This document shows, piece after piece, positions 50,396 through 58,974 of a DNA stretch of 64,000 nucleotides (positions are counted from its first letter, which is position 1; each line of letters opens with the position of its first letter). This DNA is from Gracilimonas sp. (GTDB taxonomy: Bacteria > Bacteroidota > Rhodothermia > Balneolales > Balneolaceae), in NCBI RefSeq assembly GCF_017641085.1, contig NZ_JAEPPI010000003.1:62001-126000 (forward strand), given 5' to 3'. Under the pieces are notes generated by a model. It was not told where the DNA came from and ran no database searches. It saw only the letters and a program-made list of their open reading frames with translations. A program made the translations under genes and the position numbers.

Positions 50396-52747
50396 TTACT
50401 CACTCTTCAAGCTCTGTACCGGATTTACCAGGGCTGCTTTTATGGATTGCCAGCTTACCGTCAGCCAGGCAATTATCACTGCCAGGAAACCGGAGGCGGC
50501 AAATATCCACCAGTTCAAGCCCGGGTTGTAGGCGAAATCGGAGAGCCATTTGTCCATCATCCACCACGAAACCGGTATAGCAATGGCAATGGCAATCAGC
50601 ACCAGCTTGGTGAAGTCTTTGGTGAGATGGAGCACCAGGTTTTGAACTGAAGCTCCCAGCACTTTTCGCACCCCAATTTCTTTGGCACGCTGTTCGGCTG
50701 TGAATGCTGAAAGGCCGAAAAGTCCCAGGCAGGAGATGATAATGGCAAAGATGGAGAAATATTTGGCCAGGTCGCCAATTCGTTGTTCTCCACGGTATAA
50801 GGCCGCATATTGCTCATCCATAAATTCATAAGCAAAAGGATAAGTGGGGTTGAATTCTTTGTATTTGTCTTCGATCTGCGCCAGTGTCTCGCGAATGTTA
50901 TCCGATTCAACTCTTACGTAAGCTGCCCAGCCAAAGTCGGTAAGCCGGAAGAAAAGAGGTTCGACTTCATACCGCAGGTTCTGGAAATGAAAGTCCTTAA
51001 CAAGTCCGATGATCTCGGTGTCTTCTTCCCAGAGCTGAATTACCTGTCCGACAGGATTTTCCATGTCCATTACCTTGGCTGCTGTTTCATTAATCACAAT
51101 TCGGGCCGTATCGGCACCAAATTCTTCAGAATGAGAACGTCCGGCAAGAAGCTCAAAACCCATGGTTTCAATGAGTCCGTAATCTGCACTTACATTCTCG
51201 AATAAAATATGAGTATCGGGTAATTTACCGGGCCATTCCAAACCGGATGTATTGGAATTTCTACCCATAAACGAAGAGCTGGACCGGGATGCATTAACGA
51301 CGCCCGGAATATCCTTTACCTGGGCTTTAAAGGTGTCCCAATTATCATAGACGTCACCCTCAACAGGGAAGGTGATGAGGTTCTCCTTCTTATACCCGAG
51401 GTTTTTGGTCTGGGTAAACTGAATTTGCTGGTACACCACAATGGTAGAAATAATCAGGATTACAGATAATGAGAACTGGAATACCACCAGGCCTTTCCGG
51501 GCAAAAGCTTCGCTGCCTGAAATTTTCAGGTTTCCTTTCAGGGTTTTAACAGCTTCGAAAGAGGAGAGATAAAAGGCCGGATAGCTACCCGCCACAAACC
51601 CAGTTACCAATGCGGTTCCAAGAAATATGAGCAGCAACATCGGATCTGAATAGGAAACATCGATGGCCTTGTCCGTCAGGTCGTTAAATACCGGTAAGCT
51701 CAATTCAACAAGAAAGACAGAAACCAGCAGGGAGAAAAAAGTGATGATCATGGATTCACCAATAAACTGCCCGATGAGAGAACTCTGACTGGCCCCGATT
51801 GATTTTCGAATTCCTACTTCTTTGGCTCTTTTAGTGGCTTTGGCTGTACTCAGGTTCATGAAGTTGATGCAGGCAATCAGCAATATGAAAATGGCAACGA
51901 TGGTAAATAACCTCACGTAATCGATTCTTCCACCTGTTTGTACACCGTCTTCAAATTGCCCGTACAGGTAAAGATCGGCAAAGGGGAAAACAAAGAGATC
52001 CACATTCGAGTCGTCATCATCTTTTTGTTTTATGAAGTCCTTTATTTTTGAATTCAAAGCGGCAATATCAACACCCGGGTATAGCTTGGCAATGGTTCTT
52101 GGGCCGTTGTTTCCCCACCGGGTTGCCCATTCATTATTTTGCAGCCAATCCTCAAAGGGAAGCACGTAATCAAATTGGAAAGAGGAGTTTTCGGGAAGTT
52201 TTTCAAATACGCCGGTGATAGTATGAACCTCTGTCCCGTTAATGGTAATAGATTCACCTATCGGATTTTGTGTATTGAAATATTTCTCTGCCAGCTCTTT
52301 GGAAATAGCCACACTTTTGGGGCTGTTGATGAGCTCGTCCCGGTTTCCATGCAATATGTTGACATCCAGAATATAGAAGAAGTCAGGCCGGGCATATAAC
52401 CCATTTTCCTTGAGCGACTTATCATCTTTGGTAAACAGGTATTCTATATTCCAGGTATAAGTGGCGACGTATTCAAACTCGGGCACTTCCTCTTTTAAAG
52501 CAGGAGCTAAAATTCCCGGGGTAGAATGGGTTGTCATGATATCGCCGGAATACGACTGATGCTCCATCACTTGGTACATACGATCTGCATCGATGTGAAA
52601 GCGATCGTAATTCAACTCATTAAGTACCCAAAGCAGAATCAGGATACTGCAGGCCATCCCAATGGATAACCCGATGACATTTATGAGAAAAGAACTTTTA
52701 TGACGTTTGAAACTCCGAAAAGCAGTTTTTAAATAATTTTTGAACAT
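50396..52747 (-). CDS. MacB/FtsX-like ABC permease P6
   Basis: This 783-aa permease has TM1 in residues ~20-43 (LINVIGLSIGMACSILILLWV), FtsX motifs EVGIRKSIGA and EIGVRKVLGA and ends NPVQSLKSE. It is upstream of site 2 and therefore probably its own transcription unit. The 289-bp gap before its start contains an inverted repeat (52808-52864) but not the tandem-dyad promoter. Its N-terminus (MFKNYLKTAFRSFKRHK) differs from the MLKNYFK type of P3-P5. Confidence 0.88.
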   Translation of the reverse strand: MFKNYLKTAFRSFKRHKSSFLINVIGLSIGMACSILILLWVLNELNYDRFHIDADRMYQVMEHQSYSGDIMTTHSTPGILAPALKEEVPEFEYVATYTWNIEYLFTKDDKSLKENGLYARPDFFYILDVNILHGNRDELINSPKSVAISKELAEKYFNTQNPIGESITINGTEVHTITGVFEKLPENSSFQFDYVLPFEDWLQNNEWATRWGNNGPRTIAKLYPGVDIAALNSKIKDFIKQKDDDDSNVDLFVFPFADLYLYGQFEDGVQTGGRIDYVRLFTIVAIFILLIACINFMNLSTAKATKRAKEVGIRKSIGASQSSLIGQFIGESMIITFFSLLVSVFLVELSLPVFNDLTDKAIDVSYSDPMLLLIFLGTALVTGFVAGSYPAFYLSSFEAVKTLKGNLKISGSEAFARKGLVVFQFSLSVILIISTIVVYQQIQFTQTKNLGYKKENLITFPVEGDVYDNWDTFKAQVKDIPGVVNASRSSSSFMGRNSNTSGLEWPGKLPDTHILFENVSADYGLIETMGFELLAGRSHSEEFGADTARIVINETAAKVMDMENPVGQVIQLWEEDTEIIGLVKDFHFQNLRYEVEPLFFRLTDFGWAAYVRVESDNIRETLAQIEDKYKEFNPTYPFAYEFMDEQYAALYRGEQRIGDLAKYFSIFAIIISCLGLFGLSAFTAEQRAKEIGVRKVLGASVQNLVLHLTKDFTKLVLIAIAIAIPVSWWMMDKWLSDFAYNPGLNWWIFAASGFLAVIIAWLTVSWQSIKAALVNPVQSLKSE

Positions 52748-52807
52748 GGCCAGACCCGATTTCTTGATTACGGATGTTACACGGTAAAAATCAGAAGTCG
52801 TTACATG

Positions 52808-52864
52808 TAAGTGAGAACTTTCTTCAAATAATTATGCTCCTGCAGAGGAGTTATTTCTCACTTA
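52808..52864. promoter_or_regulatory. Inverted repeat upstream of P6 and the amidase
   Basis: TAAGTGAGAA and TTCTCACTTA are exact complements enclosing a smaller CTCC/GGAG hairpin, in the gap between the divergent P6 and amidase genes. It may be an operator or a leader structure. Confidence 0.5.
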
Positions 52865-53036
52865 AGGTTAAAAAGTGAGTTGGTTGACTCTTATAAAAAT
52901 GGAGTAAAAGTTTGGTGATATATGTATGGTTTAGCAGGTTCTTGAATTGTAAAATTATATAGCGGAAGCAATTAAGTGAATGTAGAAATTCAATTCTTGA
53001 GTAATTTCTATTTCACAACTCAAGCCGTGGATAAAT

Positions 53037-54608
53037 TTGAAGACAGCATCAATTCATTGGGTTATAATTTTCGTTACTGCAGTTTTAACTTCCTGTCAGC
53101 CCATTCTATATAAAAATCAGGAAGGTAAAAGCTCATCATCAGTCTCCAAAGAATTCAACGTTGATGAAGCAACCATTAAGAATGTTCATCAGGCTTTCAG
53201 AGAAAATACCCTTACTGCCGAAAGGCTGGTTCAAATATATCTGGAACGCATACAAAAATACGATCAGCCGTTCGGGTTAAATGCCATCACCTCCATTAAC
53301 CAGAGGGCTCTTCAGGATGCTCGTGTTTTGGATGAGGAGTTTAGAAATACCGGGGAGCTGCGACCATTGCATGGTATTCCCGTTATTGTGAAGGAGAATA
53401 TCAGCACGGCAGGACTTCAGACCACAGCCGGTTCGCTTGCAATGCAGGGATTTATGCCTAAAGAGGATGCCTACATTATTAAGAAATTAAAGGAGGCTGG
53501 AGCCATCGTTTTGGCTAAGTCTAATATGGCAGAATGGGGTATCAGCGCCAATATTACAGTAAGTTCGGTAGCTGGTGAAACGCTGAATCCCTACAATCTT
53601 GCATATACAACAGCGGGCTCAAGCGGAGGCCCAGCCGCAGCAATTGCTGCCAATTTTGGGATCATTGGAATAGGAACAGATACGGGTGGTTCTATCCGGG
53701 GTCCGGCTTCCCATAATGCTGTTGTAGGTGTAAGACCATCAATGGCGTTGACGAGCAGAAAGGGAATTATACCGCTTAATTTAAGGAATGATGTACCCGG
53801 TCCTATGACCAGAACAGCAGAAGACGCAGCTCGGGTACTTGAGGTAATAAATGGATATGATCCGGAAGACCCGCTAACCGAATATGGAAAAGAAAAATTG
53901 CCGGATAGTTATACTGAGTTTTTACAAAAAGATGCTTTAAAAGGAATTCGAATAGGTGTTTTTAGAAAGCTCAGTAATTATGCCAGTCCTCAGATAGATA
54001 CTTTATTTCAACAAGCTATTTATGAGCTGGAGAAACTGGGTGCAATTATTATTGATCCTTTCGAGGTCCCCGGCTTTGATTCTCTGCGCCACAATCAATG
54101 GTGTGCGGTATTTCAGGAAGATTTGAATGAGTTTTTGGGTAGCCTTGGTGATGAAGTTCCGGTTAATAACTTACAAGAGGTTATAGCTTCGGGTAAATAT
54201 TCGAAATACATAGAGAATGATCTGATTAATTATCAAAAATACATGAAAGTACAAGGAGAGACGGTTTGTGGCGGTCCTTTTTCGGATACTAAAAGAATTG
54301 CATTCAGGAATGCTATTGAACAGGCTATGAACCACCAACGGGTAGATGTATTAATCTACCCATCCTGGAATCGAGCGCCCATTAAAGCGGGAACGGTATA
54401 TGCTATTACGGGAGATAATAACCACATTATAGCTCCACATACGGGGCAACCGGCAGTGACGGTTCCTATGGGATTTCTGCCTGAGAACCTGCCGGCAGGG
54501 ATACAGTTTTTAGGTCGTATTTTTGACGACCATAAAATTCTGAGTTACGCATACGCCTATGAGAGAGCAACTCAGCATCGAAGAAAGCCCAAAATGTTCT
54601 CGAAGTAA
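53037..54608 (+). CDS. Amidase-signature lipoprotein
   Basis: This 523-aa protein begins with a lipoprotein signal (IIFVTAVLTSCQP). It carries the amidase signature: catalytic Lys in IPVIVKENIS, the cis-Ser in TTAGSSGGPAAA and the nucleophile Ser in GTDTGGSIRGPAS. Exported amidases of this type hydrolyse amides or peptide-like compounds of unknown identity, and some resemble 6-aminohexanoate hydrolases. No ATG is available; TTG at 53037 is the only start that leaves a complete signal peptide. It converges with the GHL10 glycosidase gene. Confidence 0.88.
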   Translation: MKTASIHWVIIFVTAVLTSCQPILYKNQEGKSSSSVSKEFNVDEATIKNVHQAFRENTLTAERLVQIYLERIQKYDQPFGLNAITSINQRALQDARVLDEEFRNTGELRPLHGIPVIVKENISTAGLQTTAGSLAMQGFMPKEDAYIIKKLKEAGAIVLAKSNMAEWGISANITVSSVAGETLNPYNLAYTTAGSSGGPAAAIAANFGIIGIGTDTGGSIRGPASHNAVVGVRPSMALTSRKGIIPLNLRNDVPGPMTRTAEDAARVLEVINGYDPEDPLTEYGKEKLPDSYTEFLQKDALKGIRIGVFRKLSNYASPQIDTLFQQAIYELEKLGAIIIDPFEVPGFDSLRHNQWCAVFQEDLNEFLGSLGDEVPVNNLQEVIASGKYSKYIENDLINYQKYMKVQGETVCGGPFSDTKRIAFRNAIEQAMNHQRVDVLIYPSWNRAPIKAGTVYAITGDNNHIIAPHTGQPAVTVPMGFLPENLPAGIQFLGRIFDDHKILSYAYAYERATQHRRKPKMFSK

Positions 54609-54621
54609 ATAAAGCTTATTG

Positions 54622-56169
54622 TTAATCGAGATGTTCAAAATTTTGAATGAAGGCCGAACTTTCAAATCCTAACCGGTCGATATAGGTAATATGAAGTTCC
54701 TTCAGCAGCGAAACCCTTCCTTTTCGAAGAGGTGAACTGGCAGGTGCATGGTTTATCCTGTAATAAGGGATAACGGCAGACTCCCGGGTTTTTGGGATGA
54801 TAATTGTTTGCCAGGTGTTATCATATCGAGCATAAACAATCCATTTTGAAACACGGCTCATATCTTCCTCCAATACAAAAGAAAGGGCCCCCTTTTCACC
54901 GGTAAAAGAAATGTCAGGTGCTTTTAGCGGACGATGGTTGATCCAGTTCATGGAAGGAATCAGGGCTTCCCGTTTATAAGGTTTATCAAGCAGGGCTTGT
55001 TGGAGCGAGTCATTTTCAACTATTCCCGTCATACTCCAGTGGATGGTTCCGGGTGCTTCCGGCAGCATGCCGCGTGTTATCATAATTTGATTAATGACCT
55101 CGTCCACTTGTTGCTCTCCTTCATAGCGGGAAATACTCATGCCCGGCCAGATATGCCGGTCTGTAAAATTCTGCTCTTCCCACCATCCCAAAAGAACCGG
55201 AAAGCTCTGTGGTACTTGGTTTATGGGCCAATACAGTTGGGGTGAGAAGTAATCAACCCAGCCTTTTTTGAGCCACTTTTTGGCATCAGCGTAAAGCACC
55301 TCATATTGATCCATTCCTGCAATGGATGGCGGACTTCCCGGTCGCCACACACCAAAGGGACTTAGCCCAAATTTCACATAAGGCTTTTCCTTTTTTATGG
55401 ATCTATATACCCGTTGTATGAATGTGTCTACGGCTTTTCTTCGCCAGTCACTTCGGGAAAGCTTTCCGCCGGAGTTTACATAAGCGTCCCAGCTTTCATC
55501 GTCCGGAAAGTCTTCCCCAAAATTATAAGATGGATAGGGATAGAAGTAGTCATCAAAATGAACGCCGTCAATATCGTATCGCTTTACGATGTCCATAACT
55601 ACGGCGTGGGCATGATCCTGGGTTTCCTGCAGGCTGGGATCGAACCACCAGTACCCGCTTTTTAATCCTACTACCAACTCATCTTTTGTGTTCACGACGG
55701 AGTGCTCCGAAACGGGGCCGCCTCTCACATGGTGTGCCCGGTAAGGATTAAGCCAAACATGAAGCTCAAGTCCTCTTTTATGGGCTTCTTCAATCCAGAA
55801 ACTCAGGGGATCATAATAGGGAGTTGGTGGCACGCCTTGCTGGCCGGTCAGGTAATACGACCAGGGTTCCAGCTCGCTTTCATATAAAGCATCAGATTGG
55901 GGGCGAACCTGGAAAATAACGGCATTAAAGTTTGTGGCCTGCAAAAGATCGAGCAGTTTTATAGCCTCTTCTTTCTGCTGCTCCACGGGGATACCCGGTT
56001 CACTGGGCCAGTTGATGTTGGCAACCGTAGCAACCCAAGCGGCCCTGAATTCACGCTGAATTTCAGGATGGGAATCAGCCGGTTTTTTCGGGGAAAGTTT
56101 GAGGTACTGACAACTGGAAAGCATCAAAAGTAAACACAAATAAAGACAGCACGAGATTTTCTTCGGCAT
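54622..56169 (-). CDS. GHL10-family glycosidase lipoprotein
   Basis: This 515-aa protein starts with a lipoprotein signal (CLYLCLLLMLSSCQ). The body matches the glycosyl-hydrolase-like 10 (DUF187/YngK) family: FRAAWVATVANINWPS, NAVIFQVRPQSDALY, LELHVWLNPYRAHH, DGVHFDDYFYPYP and GLSPFGVWR. Related enzymes act on peptidoglycan-derived or other surface polysaccharides. It follows P7 after a hairpin spacer and may share its transcript, linking a wall- or glycan-acting enzyme with the permease regulon. Confidence 0.88.
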   Translation of the reverse strand: MPKKISCCLYLCLLLMLSSCQYLKLSPKKPADSHPEIQREFRAAWVATVANINWPSEPGIPVEQQKEEAIKLLDLLQATNFNAVIFQVRPQSDALYESELEPWSYYLTGQQGVPPTPYYDPLSFWIEEAHKRGLELHVWLNPYRAHHVRGGPVSEHSVVNTKDELVVGLKSGYWWFDPSLQETQDHAHAVVMDIVKRYDIDGVHFDDYFYPYPSYNFGEDFPDDESWDAYVNSGGKLSRSDWRRKAVDTFIQRVYRSIKKEKPYVKFGLSPFGVWRPGSPPSIAGMDQYEVLYADAKKWLKKGWVDYFSPQLYWPINQVPQSFPVLLGWWEEQNFTDRHIWPGMSISRYEGEQQVDEVINQIMITRGMLPEAPGTIHWSMTGIVENDSLQQALLDKPYKREALIPSMNWINHRPLKAPDISFTGEKGALSFVLEEDMSRVSKWIVYARYDNTWQTIIIPKTRESAVIPYYRINHAPASSPLRKGRVSLLKELHITYIDRLGFESSAFIQNFEHLD

Positions 56170-56251
56170 AAAAACAGAATATGGAACTCTTTCAGGGGCA
56201 GACCGAAGGTAGCAACAATTGGGGAAGAAGGAAACGGATGGAAAGTGGCGA

Positions 56252-56323
56252 GGTTTTAGGTGTTAGGTTTTAGTGGTTCCCAGATGGGCACACTAAAACC
56301 TAACACCTTGCACCTAAAACCTA
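56252..56323. repeat. Palindromic spacer with GTTTTAGGTG words, copy 1
   Basis: GGTTTTAGGTG and TGTTAGGTTTTAGTG on the left face CACTAAAACCTAACACC and CACCTAAAACC on the right. It lies between P7 and the glycosidase gene and is close in sequence to 58900-58974. Confidence 0.82.
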
Positions 56324-58705
56324 TCATTCACTCCTCAAACTATCCACGGGATTAGCCACGGCGGCTTTGATGGATTGCCAGCTTACGGTCAGCAAGGCGA
56401 TGATTAAAGCGGCACCGCCGGCCAGGGCAAAAATACCGGGTCCAATTTCGATACGGTAGGCGAAGTCCGCCAGCCATTGGTTCATGGCGTACCAGGCGAT
56501 AGGGATAGCTATGGCAAACCCTGTGAGTACAAGCAGGATAAAATCTTTGGAAAGCAGCGCTACGATGTTGGAAACGGTAGCTCCCAGAACTTTGCGGATG
56601 CCGATTTCTTTGGTGCGGCGTTCGGCTGAGAAGGCGGCTAAACCAAATAATCCTAAGCAGGCTATGAAAATGGCAATAGCAGCAAATGCTGTAAACGCTC
56701 TACTCAGTTTTTGATCAGTAGCATATTGTTCTGCAAATTTATCATCAAGAAAATGGTAGGTGAGAGGATCTTCAGGCCAAAGCTTAGTCCATTCTTCCTG
56801 AAGGTATGAGATCAATGACTGCGCTTGTTCAGGATGAAATTTTATGGCAAGCATGTTATACGAATTATATTTGTTTGGATCGGTTGGCTTCATTCGGATA
56901 TAAACAGGTCCAATATTGCTATGAAGTGACTTGAAGTGAAAGTCTTTTACAACCCCTACTATTGTTGAACTATCTGAAAGCATTCTGTTTACAGCACTAT
57001 CCGGATTGCCCCATCCTAATTTTTTCACCATAGCTTCATTTATAACACGAGCTTTGTTACGATCCGTAATGCGGTTCTCGTCAAAAAACCTGCCAGCAGC
57101 CATTTCAAGGTTTAGGACATCATCGTAGTCAGCATCGGTTCTGAGACTATGTGCATAGAATTGATTATCCGGATTATCAGGGTCAAAAGCCTGGCCGGTT
57201 CGCATCCCAAACCTGCTGGGGATATCTGTTGTGGCAGAAGCGTGAATGACTGCAGAATGATTTAGCGCGATTTCTTTAAATGTTTCGATATTACCACGAA
57301 TTTGATGTGCAGGAATATACATCACCTGATCATCCTCAAACCCAAGGTCTTTTTCGAGTACGAATTGCAGCTGATTGAAAGCAATGAGAGTACAGATGAT
57401 CAATGCTGTAGAAACCACAAATTGCAGTGTGACTAACATTCTTCTGAAACCACCACCTTTAGAGCTTTGATGAGAAGCCGCTTTAAGAACAATTGATGGT
57501 TTAAATCGCGACAAAAAGAAAGCCGGATAGCTTCCAGAAAGTACTCCGACTCCTATAGAAGTCAAAAACAGGAGAGACAATAAAGAACCGGTTTCCTTGA
57601 AGGTCATTAACAACTCTTTCTCAACAAAATTGTTGAAGAAGGGCAGGGCAAGTTCGGCTATAAATAACCCCAAAATGAAAGCAAATACAGCAACTAATAC
57701 AGCTTCTCCAATAAACTGCATTATAAGTTGTGTTTTTCCGGCTCCTACTACTTTACGAACTCCGACCTCTCTGGAACGTTGCATAGCACGGGCTGTAGAT
57801 AAGTTCATGTAATTTATGCATGCCAGTATCAGAATAAAAAGGGCAATGGCTGAAAAAATATAGATATACTTTCTATCACCTTTAAAACCACTGGCTAGTG
57901 AATGCTCCGATAGGTAAAGATCAGAAATAGGAATGGAGAAAAAAGAGGTCGTTGATTCTTCTCCCATATTTTTTATCACCAATTCTGAAACTTTTGGAGA
58001 AATGTCTGACCAAGTTGAACCTTCCTGAAGTTGAACATAGGTATTGAACATACTTGACCCCCAAGAATCACGATGTGTTTTGGAGTAGGACGTATTATTA
58101 ATGGAAGCAACTATATCAAAATTGAGATAGGAATTCTGCTGCATATTTTCAGCAACTCCTGTAACTATAAATTCCCCTTCCTCATATCGATTAATTAAGA
58201 GTGTTCTACCAATGGGGTTTTCGTCTCCAAAATATTTCTCAGCTATTTCTTCAGTAATAACAACTGATTTTGGATCAGAAAGAACGGTCTCTGGCTGGCC
58301 AATTTTTAAAGGGAAGGAAAACATCCTGAAGAAGCTTTCTGAAGCATGAATAATGCGATCTTCTTCAGAGAAATCTTCACCATTTACGCTTACATCTCCT
58401 GATCCTTTATATAAAGTAATGAGGAAATCATCTACTTCAGGAATTACATTTTTCATTGCCGGGCCAACAGGATATTGGGTACTTAATCCTTTATTAGTGT
58501 TACTACCGTAAGAACTTTCTCTTCCCACGAAGTATATCTGCTCACTGTTCTCATGGAATTGGTCGTAGCTGAGTTCATCTGTTACAAAGAGAGAAATAAG
58601 GATGAGGCAACACAAACCAATTGCAAGGCCTAAAACATTAATCAGAGAGTAGGACTTATTATTCCGAAAATTTCGCCAGGCAATTTTGATATAGTTCTTA
58701 AGCAT
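56324..58705 (-). CDS. MacB/FtsX-like ABC permease P7
   Basis: This ~793-aa permease has TM1 in residues ~20-43, FtsX motifs EVGVRKVVGA and EIGIRKVLGA and ends NPVDSLRSE. The start MLKNYIKIAWRN (58705) is chosen because the other permeases begin there; in-frame ATG and TTG codons lie 6 and 9 bp upstream. The promoter with tandem dyads, site 3, lies upstream. It may be transcribed with the glycosidase gene. Confidence 0.88.
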   Translation of the reverse strand: MLKNYIKIAWRNFRNNKSYSLINVLGLAIGLCCLILISLFVTDELSYDQFHENSEQIYFVGRESSYGSNTNKGLSTQYPVGPAMKNVIPEVDDFLITLYKGSGDVSVNGEDFSEEDRIIHASESFFRMFSFPLKIGQPETVLSDPKSVVITEEIAEKYFGDENPIGRTLLINRYEEGEFIVTGVAENMQQNSYLNFDIVASINNTSYSKTHRDSWGSSMFNTYVQLQEGSTWSDISPKVSELVIKNMGEESTTSFFSIPISDLYLSEHSLASGFKGDRKYIYIFSAIALFILILACINYMNLSTARAMQRSREVGVRKVVGAGKTQLIMQFIGEAVLVAVFAFILGLFIAELALPFFNNFVEKELLMTFKETGSLLSLLFLTSIGVGVLSGSYPAFFLSRFKPSIVLKAASHQSSKGGGFRRMLVTLQFVVSTALIICTLIAFNQLQFVLEKDLGFEDDQVMYIPAHQIRGNIETFKEIALNHSAVIHASATTDIPSRFGMRTGQAFDPDNPDNQFYAHSLRTDADYDDVLNLEMAAGRFFDENRITDRNKARVINEAMVKKLGWGNPDSAVNRMLSDSSTIVGVVKDFHFKSLHSNIGPVYIRMKPTDPNKYNSYNMLAIKFHPEQAQSLISYLQEEWTKLWPEDPLTYHFLDDKFAEQYATDQKLSRAFTAFAAIAIFIACLGLFGLAAFSAERRTKEIGIRKVLGATVSNIVALLSKDFILLVLTGFAIAIPIAWYAMNQWLADFAYRIEIGPGIFALAGGAALIIALLTVSWQSIKAAVANPVDSLRSE

Positions 58706-58786
58706 CGTCATCAATTTTATTTAAAGAGCAAAAGTAAACCACAACAGAACACTTATAGCCGATGTATGCTTACTCACAAAACTTAA

Positions 58787-58892
58787 TTCAACAATCGTAC
58801 CAAGTGAAGCAAAAGCCAGTGTTTAGCCTTCCAACCCCTTTACCCCGTGGTAATCTGTTCGATATGTTACACCCGATGTTCGATAATGGACA
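58787..58892 (-). promoter_or_regulatory. Sigma-54-like promoter with tandem UAS, site 3
   Basis: On the minus strand TGGTACGATTGTTGAA (58787-58802) is the best -24/-12 match of the three. After 53 bp come dyads TGTTCGATATGTTACA (58856) and TGTTCGATAATGGACA (58877), 21 bp apart, on the plus strand. It would drive P7. Confidence 0.8.
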
Positions 58893-58899
58893 GTGGGGG

Positions 58900-58974
58900 T
58901 AGGGTTTTAGGTGTTAGGTTTTAGTGTGTCCATCCAGGCACCACTAAAACCTAACACCTTGCACCTAAAACCTA
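58900..58974. repeat. Palindromic spacer with GTTTTAGGTG words, copy 2
   Basis: Nearly identical to 56252-56323 in its arms, with a different loop. It directly follows the P8 stop and precedes the dyads of site 3. Confidence 0.82.

Noticed and set aside
52748-53036. A shared-regulon promoter upstream of P6
   Set aside because: No TGTNC-N6-RNACA pair and no TGGYA element at the right distance were found in this gap.
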